64,000 bases of DNA from Paenibacillus sp. FSL R7-0204. GTDB taxonomy: Bacteria; Bacillota; Bacilli; Paenibacillales; Paenibacillaceae. A program made the translations under genes and the position numbers. The stretch spans positions 1,488,001 to 1,552,000 of the forward strand of contig NZ_JBBOCA010000001.1 in the NCBI RefSeq assembly GCF_038002225.1. Reading direction: 5' to 3'. Each line of letters begins with the position of its first letter. Position 1 is the stretch's first letter. The notes under the pieces are model-generated. The model saw nothing but the letters and a program-made list of their open reading frames with translations. It made no database searches and had not been told where the DNA came from. Positions 59,580 to 64,000 of this stretch are shown here, piece by piece.

Positions 59580-60641
59580 TCAGCCGAAATGGCGTTTGGA
59601 CATCCACAGGACGCCGCTCTTCAGCAGGCGCGGAACCCGGCCCATGACGGAGCGGCGGCCCATCAGGCCGAAGCCGGCATTTTTGCCGAGTGAACCAAGG
59701 GTTCCCTTCAGCTTAATTTTATGCAGCTTCGGGGTTTCACCCCGCCATAGCGCCTGAATAATCTGGCCCACCTGCTCGCCCTGGGCACCTGCCGCCTGTG
59801 CACTGGGGGCAAAGGGCAGGCTGGCACAATCCCCGATCACATAAACCTCCGGATATTCAGCAATATTGTAATATTCCCCCACAATGAGCCTGCCTCCGCG
59901 GTCCTTCGGAAGCTCCAGCTGCTGCACGACCTTCACCGGCCGAATACCGGCAGTCCAGACCGTCACATCCGCCGGAATAGCCTGGGTGCCATTGAAGATG
60001 GCATCCTTCTCGACATGAGAGACCGACACCCCGCCGATCGTCTGCACCTGATGTTCACTGAACCATTCCTCAACATACCTGGACAGCTTGGCCGGAAAAG
60101 AAGATAAAATACGTTCTCCCCGGTCCATCAGGGAGATATTCAGATCCGGCCGGCTCTCCCGCAGCTCCGAAGCAATCTCTACGCCGCTTAGCCCCCCACC
60201 GACAATGTTGACGGTTCCATAAGGCTTCACATCATTTAGCCGGCGGTAAGTTTCCCGGGTTCCGGCGAAGCTCTGAATACTGCAGGTGTATTCCTCTGCA
60301 CCTGGAATATTATGGTAATTATCTGTACAGCCGAGGGCAATCGCGAGGATATCATAGGCTATCGGCTCCCCGGAATCGAGCAGGACCAGCTTGCTCTCCA
60401 GATCAATAGAACCCACCTGCCCGTAACGAACGGTCAGGCGGGGGTGTACCGGAAATTGAATCCGCAGATGGTAATCGGTGACGGTGCCTGCGGCCAGTGC
60501 ATAATATTCGGTCTTGATCCCCTGATACGGCATCCGGTCCACCAGAATGATTTCCACATCAGAAGGGAGATGATGATCCAGCAGTTGCTGAATGAGGGCA
60601 AGACCGCCGTAGCCGCCGCCCAGGACAAGTAAGGTTCTCAT
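59580..60641 (-). CDS. yutJ: Type II NADH dehydrogenase-like FAD enzyme (YutJ type)
   Basis: 353 residues with two Rossmann folds: LVLGGGYGGLALI binds FAD, VNIVGGGLSGVEIASEL binds NADH, and YVIGDCASLPFAPSAQAAGAQG is the second FAD motif. The C-terminus (KSGVLWMSKRHFG) is short and amphipathic, suiting membrane contact. Likely passes electrons from NADH to menaquinone. ATG 60641 with AAAGGA; the frame from 60710 is not supported. Confidence 0.88.
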   Translation of the reverse strand: MRTLLVLGGGYGGLALIQQLLDHHLPSDVEIILVDRMPYQGIKTEYYALAAGTVTDYHLRIQFPVHPRLTVRYGQVGSIDLESKLVLLDSGEPIAYDILAIALGCTDNYHNIPGAEEYTCSIQSFAGTRETYRRLNDVKPYGTVNIVGGGLSGVEIASELRESRPDLNISLMDRGERILSSFPAKLSRYVEEWFSEHQVQTIGGVSVSHVEKDAIFNGTQAIPADVTVWTAGIRPVKVVQQLELPKDRGGRLIVGEYYNIAEYPEVYVIGDCASLPFAPSAQAAGAQGEQVGQIIQALWRGETPKLHKIKLKGTLGSLGKNAGFGLMGRRSVMGRVPRLLKSGVLWMSKRHFG

Positions 60642-60719
60642 GCGAACTGATCTTCCTTTCGGGTACGTAATGGACAAGGCAGTTCTGCGTTCACTGGATG
60701 AGGTAAGCATGTTCTGTTC

Positions 60720-61826
60720 TTATTCGTATACCTTGATCTCGTTATAGAAGGTATCCCGTTCTACAGGAATCCGTCCTGCGCCCTTCACGAGCCAGATCAA
60801 CTCATCCCGGGTCAAGCCCTCCGGTGTCAGCGCGCCGGCAGCGTGGCTGATACGTTCCTTCAGGATCGTTCCATGCACATCGGAAGCGCCGAAGTTCAGG
60901 GCAACCTGGGTCAACTGGGGCCCGATATTAATGAAGTAGGCCTTGATATGATCGAAATTGTCCAGCATCAGGCGGCTGACGGCAATGGTCTTCAGATCCT
61001 CATTCGCGGAGTTGCGGCGCATAATGCCTGCATTCTTGTTCTTAGGCTGCATGGACAGCGGAATGAATACCATGAAACCGCCGGTCTCGTCCTGCAGGTC
61101 ACGAATTTGCAGCATATGGCGGATGCGGTCTTCACGGGACTCAATCGAGCCGTACAGCATCGTGGTATGGGTCTTCATGCCAAGGTGATGGGCGGTGCGG
61201 TGCACCTCGAGATATTCCTCGACATTGGCTTTGTCGACGCGCATTTTTTTGCGGTACTGGTCAGACAGAATCTCTGCCCCTCCTCCGGTAAGGGTCTTCA
61301 GTCCGGCGGCGCGCAGCTGCTCCAGCACTTCACGGATACTAAGTCCGCTGATGCGGGTGAAGAAGTCGATCTCTGCCGCTGTATAGGCCTTGAGAGTCAC
61401 TTCGGGGAAATGCTCGTTCAGAGCCTGCAGCGAATCAACATAGTACTGGAAGGGCACATTATCATTATGCCCGCCTACAATATGGAACTCGCGCACGCCG
61501 GGATGAATATGCTGCTGCACATACTCCACCATCTCCTGGCCGGAGAGGGTATAAGACCCTTCTTCGCCTTCATCCTTGCGGAAATTGCAGAAGGCGCAGC
61601 GGGATTCGCAGACATTGGTGAAATATAGACTCATGTTCTCGATAAAATAGACTTTATTCCCGTTCTTTCGCAGATTAACCTCATTAGCCAGCTGTCCGAT
61701 CGTTAAGAGATCGTTACTCTCATATAAATAAACGCCATCTTCCAAATTCAATCGTTCTCCGCCGCGAACCTTCTCAATGATGTTCGCCATCCGGGCATCC
61801 GTGTGGGGTGTAATTAGGGTAGACAT
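60720..61826 (-). CDS. mqnE: Aminofutalosine synthase
   Basis: 368-residue radical SAM enzyme of futalosine-type menaquinone synthesis; adds SAM-derived adenosine to a chorismate product. The cluster motif is Cys73-x3-Cys77-x2-Cys80 (CESRCAFCNF). REFHIVGGHNDNVPF, GGGAEILSDQ and MLYGSIESREDRIRH are characteristic. MqnC is the nearest alternative, but the FIENMSLYFTNVC lead-in fits MqnE better. AGGAGG before the ATG. The UbiD gene at 53300 may serve the same pathway. Confidence 0.87.
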   Translation of the reverse strand: MSTLITPHTDARMANIIEKVRGGERLNLEDGVYLYESNDLLTIGQLANEVNLRKNGNKVYFIENMSLYFTNVCESRCAFCNFRKDEGEEGSYTLSGQEMVEYVQQHIHPGVREFHIVGGHNDNVPFQYYVDSLQALNEHFPEVTLKAYTAAEIDFFTRISGLSIREVLEQLRAAGLKTLTGGGAEILSDQYRKKMRVDKANVEEYLEVHRTAHHLGMKTHTTMLYGSIESREDRIRHMLQIRDLQDETGGFMVFIPLSMQPKNKNAGIMRRNSANEDLKTIAVSRLMLDNFDHIKAYFINIGPQLTQVALNFGASDVHGTILKERISHAAGALTPEGLTRDELIWLVKGAGRIPVERDTFYNEIKVYE

Positions 61827-62068
61827 ATAAGTTCCTCCTGAAGGTTGGCGAGGCTACTGCATCGCATAATCGTGTACCTGAGAATATCCGGCAACAGCCG
61901 GCATTATAAATAGAGGTTAACTGCAACCCCCGTGACAATTTTTCGAATTTTTTTGAAAATACTCTTGATTATCGCTTTTCTTATTATAAACCTCTACTTG
62001 AGGGGGAGCAACCGCCAGAAACCGTAGGACTTCCGGTATAAATTGCATATCAGCGGAGAGTTTACGAC
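61827..62068. other. Gene-free AT-rich spacer upstream of the Fe-S carrier
   Basis: No supported gene. It holds an AT-rich tract around 61930-61990 and scattered short inverted repeats, none compelling. A minus-strand frame (61917-62381) runs through it and into the next gene antisense, and is not credible. Confidence 0.5.
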
Positions 62069-62127
62069 TTGAGGGCAGAAGAATAGTGGAGTATACTGAT
62101 TTCAAGAGCCAATGAAAATGATATACA
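62069..62127 (+). promoter_or_regulatory. Sigma-A promoter with Fur-like box
   Basis: TTGAGG (62069-62074), 17 bases, TATACT (62092-62097). TGAAAATGATATACA at 62113-62127 resembles the Fur 7-1-7 site (TGATAATNATTATCA; 11 of 14 positions) and sits just after the expected start of transcription, so it could repress the Fe-S carrier gene. Confidence 0.45.
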
Positions 62128-62223
62128 TCATACTCATTCTTTTCCCGGCAAGGCATAGATTTCTTACGTACAGCCTGAAGGCTGCTTGATTCCAATACAG
62201 TGATACTCAAGGAGGTTGTTATT

Positions 62224-62583
62224 ATGATTAACATAAGTGAGACAGCGGCAGGCCAGCTGAAGGCCATGCTTGCGGAGCAGGAAGTGCCGGATATGTTCCT
62301 CCGTCTGGGCGTAACCGCCGGGGGCTGCAGCGGATTCTCGTACGCAATGGGCTTCGATGATACCGAGACTGAGCAGGACATCTACATGAACGTTGCAGGT
62401 CTGAAGGTAGTCGTCAGCAAAGACGATATCCGTTACCTGAACGGCCTGGAGATCGACTTCGAGGAATCCGGCATGACCGGCGGCTTCACCATCAATAACC
62501 CCAACGCCAGCGCCACCTGCGGCTGCGGCTCCTCGTTCCGCACGAAGGAAGAAGCGGGGAATCCGGCGGCGGAGCCTTGCTAA
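62224..62583 (+). CDS. A-type iron-sulfur carrier (HesB/IscA/ErpA family)
   Basis: 119 residues. Cluster ligands Cys35 (GGCSGFSY), Cys99 and Cys101 (TCGCGSSF) in the family pattern. Carries Fe-S clusters to target enzymes. ATG 62224 follows AAGGAGG. A possible Fur site upstream links it to iron supply. Own terminator at 62635-62683. Confidence 0.95.
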   Translation: MINISETAAGQLKAMLAEQEVPDMFLRLGVTAGGCSGFSYAMGFDDTETEQDIYMNVAGLKVVVSKDDIRYLNGLEIDFEESGMTGGFTINNPNASATCGCGSSFRTKEEAGNPAAEPC

Positions 62584-62634
62584 GCCTGTGAATGCTGAAT
62601 TATTGATAAAGTAGGCGGGGATTACGGATTTCGA

Positions 62635-62683
62635 AACCTCTTAATTGTGTATGGTGAAAACTATACTTATTAGGAGGTTTTTT
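62635..62683 (+). terminator. Terminator after the Fe-S carrier gene
   Basis: AACCTCTTAA pairs with TTAGGAGGTT (one mismatch) across a 24-29 base loop, followed by a T run. Confidence 0.65.
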
Positions 62684-62765
62684 ATGTTGACTTAAACCAT
62701 TATATGTTAAAATATGGTGATGAAACAATTAATGGATCTGCGAGGAGGATAAAAAATGCATTCGA

Positions 62766-63209
62766 ATGCCATTTGAACGTCCAACAGAGCATTATGATGA
62801 ACGAATTATTGATATCGATAAAGAAATTTGCTCATTGATCAAGAAGAGAAAGGAAGTCTCGGATAATAATCCAGGATTTCCTCCGTTAGAATACATTTCT
62901 AAATGGTCAGAGGAACTTGGGCTTTATGAAGGATTCTTGATGTCGATATTTGCACTAAATATAGATTGGGACGATGAGCCGGAAGTTGAATCCAAATCTC
63001 ATCAGCATAGCCATTACGAACTATATATTAATGACCAATATGACTGCCGAATGATTAATGGTGGGAGCAGATCTGATCATGCATCTTATAAATACGTGAT
63101 TTCTCCGCCATTACCTGATGAGATTTCGGGAGTTCAATTTAGGTTCAAAGAATACAGTTTCCCTTTCAAGAAGAGTGAGGCAAGTGATGAGATAGTATTT
63201 GAACTTTAG
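62766..63209 (+). CDS. AT-rich protein of unknown function
   Basis: 147 residues: MPFERPTEHYDERIIDIDKE, then a helix (ICSLIKKRKEVSD) and an aromatic-rich beta region (YELYINDQYDCRMINGG, VQFRFKEYSFPFKK). No signal peptide. The ribosome site AGGAGG (62743-62748) is 17 bases from this ATG but 6 bases from an ATG at 62755 in another frame that ends after six codons. Removing one base near 62763 would join them as MHRMPFERP, so a frameshift or leader peptide is possible. Codon use is AT-richer than the rest of the window, suggesting transfer. Family not recognised. Confidence 0.6.
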   Translation: MPFERPTEHYDERIIDIDKEICSLIKKRKEVSDNNPGFPPLEYISKWSEELGLYEGFLMSIFALNIDWDDEPEVESKSHQHSHYELYINDQYDCRMINGGSRSDHASYKYVISPPLPDEISGVQFRFKEYSFPFKKSEASDEIVFEL

Positions 63210-63265
63210 TAAGGTGAATAGCCCTTCACATCTAACAGGTGCTGGAGGGTTATTTATTGTTTGCG

Positions 63266-63379
63266 CTATATCTCAAACACTCCGCTTTCGACAAGGTTGA
63301 AACCAAGCTCGATCCATTGAAAGTGTTCATCCTCAGTAATAATACCGATTTTTGGGAAACAAAACCATCTGTCATTACG
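63266..63379 (-). pseudogene. Possible gene fragment
   Basis: A minus-strand open stretch of about 37 codons reads PKIGIITEDEHFQWIELGF and ends LVESGVFEI then TAG. The sequence looks protein-like, but it has no start codon, no ribosome site, and a stop just upstream. It may be the last exon-like remnant of a deleted gene. Low certainty. Confidence 0.25.
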
Positions 63380-63404
63380 TTAATGAAGTTGGAGGTGTTT
63401 ATTT

Positions 63405-63887
63405 TTGAAGAAACTGATTATTCTCCTTTTCATGGCCTTAATTTCGTGCGATTCTTCGGAACCGAATGAAACCATAGCTGCCAAGACGAGACCTATCCCA
63501 TCTGCCTCAGAAAATATCAAAAGCGAACTTTTTTCAGCTCATATCTCAATTCCGGAACAAGTTAAAGCAAATCAGGAACTTAAAATTTCTGTAGAGTTAA
63601 AAAATGAAGCTGGACGGGATCTGGAGATTACAACTGGAGAACCGGTATTTTATTTTGCCGTACGGGATAATACCGACAAGGTGATTAATTCAAGTGCAAG
63701 AAAGGATGTTGGAGTTGTACGTCAAATGTCGGATGGAGATATCATTTCAGAAAAGTCTCAATATCGGTTTGAAAAATCGGGCACATACGAAATTTCGGCG
63801 ATTGCGGAATTTTTGGTTCAAAGCGGAGAAGATAGTGAGGTCTACAAAATAGAAACGGATCGAAGGTCTATCCAAGTAATTGATTAA
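63405..63887 (+). CDS. Small putative lipoprotein
   Basis: 160 residues. Signal peptide MKKLIILLFMALISC with lipobox Cys15, then a linker and an Ig-like beta-sandwich (ISIPEQVKANQELKISVELK, SGTYEISAIAEFLVQSGED). Probably anchored on the outer face of the membrane. TTG start with GGAGGT upstream. AT-rich codon use, like its neighbour. Function unknown. Terminator follows. Confidence 0.7.
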   Translation: MKKLIILLFMALISCDSSEPNETIAAKTRPIPSASENIKSELFSAHISIPEQVKANQELKISVELKNEAGRDLEITTGEPVFYFAVRDNTDKVINSSARKDVGVVRQMSDGDIISEKSQYRFEKSGTYEISAIAEFLVQSGEDSEVYKIETDRRSIQVID

Positions 63888-63915
63888 AGTCAAACTCACG
63901 ATACTCAATAGCCCT

Positions 63916-63960
63916 CCTCCTGAAGGTGTCGGTCATACCCTACCTCTTCAGGAGGTTTTT
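63916..63960 (+). terminator. Terminator after the lipoprotein gene
   Basis: CCTCCTGAAG pairs with CTTCAGGAGG, followed by TTTTT. The last 40 bases of the window show nothing further. Confidence 0.85.
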
Positions 63961-64000
63961 AATTGTCCAATTAGTGTCGATTCGCAATTCCCCCATAAAA

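Noticed and set aside
61917..62381. 154-codon minus-strand ORF
   Set aside because: It overlaps the 5' half of the Fe-S carrier gene antisense and covers its promoter; composition is not protein-like and no ribosome site is seen.
63239..63469. 76-codon plus-strand ORF before the lipoprotein gene
   Set aside because: It overlaps the start and ribosome site of the lipoprotein gene in another frame, lacks a ribosome site, and the opposite strand reads more like protein.

Overview
The window looks like chromosomal DNA of an endospore-forming Bacillales, most probably Paenibacillus or a close relative. Spore genes are present (an alpha/beta-type SASP with a sigma-G promoter, ylbJ, a LytH-like M23 peptidase next to lipA). 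Expression control is Firmicutes-type (Trp T-box before trpS, SAM-I riboswitch before metNIQ). A UbiD decarboxylase and MqnE point to futalosine-route menaquinone. Most genes are moderately GC-rich with strong AGGAGG-type ribosome sites and many TTG/GTG starts. No rRNA, tRNA or CRISPR array was seen.

Layout. 0-2.8 kb: the end of a hemicellulose (arabinose) locus, a GH127 gene cut by the left edge followed by GH43. 2.9-15.4 kb: a surface-glycoconjugate locus. It has three overlapping plus-strand genes (GT2-like, TPR-like, GT2), then three minus-strand GT2-plus-TPR genes lying downstream of a Thr/Ser-rich fibre protein built from 27-residue repeats, and two small paralogous beta-rich proteins transcribed divergently from the fibre gene. 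CATANNNTA-type (sigma-K-like) boxes precede several of these units, so I read the locus as a possible mother-cell-expressed, glycosylated spore-surface fibre system. 15.6-30.4 kb: housekeeping and accessory genes (esterase, LacI regulator with a GH13 glycosidase, lytH-like, lipA, yutD, S41 protease with a stalk-domain protein, nadK, ylbJ, globin, DUF2225, yycC). 30.43-31.97 kb: an IS608-like IS200/IS605 element with a wrecked tnpA and an apparently intact tnpB, inserted just upstream of the yycC ribosome site. 32-44 kb: pepF, SASP, an epimerase, T-box/trpS, ctaB-sco, a Toprim protein and an MFS transporter. 42.7-51.7 kb: an envelope cluster (membrane protein, CvpA-like/transglutaminase fusion, two tandem class B PBPs, HAD phosphatase, DUF456, MurJ/YtgP-like flippase). 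51.8-55.8 kb: thioredoxin, ctaA, ubiD and a HEPN-domain protein. 55.9-62.6 kb: SAM riboswitch-metNIQ, Nfu, YuzB, NDH-2, MqnE and an A-type Fe-S carrier behind a Fur-like site. 62.7-64 kb: AT-rich small genes of unknown role that look recently acquired or decaying.

How the parts connect. CtaA, CtaB and Sco make and install heme A and CuA for an aa3-type oxidase. MqnE, UbiD and NDH-2 make and reduce menaquinone. The transglutaminase, PBP and flippase genes form a peptidoglycan neighbourhood. Between genes there are repeated or highly structured elements: a palindromic family in at least four places, a 193-nt multi-hairpin element at 21848-22040, and other repeat-like spacers. These are the least explained parts of the window.

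All assignments come from reading translated sequence and motifs without database searches. Where an upstream start lacked a ribosome site I moved to a better-supported one and said so.
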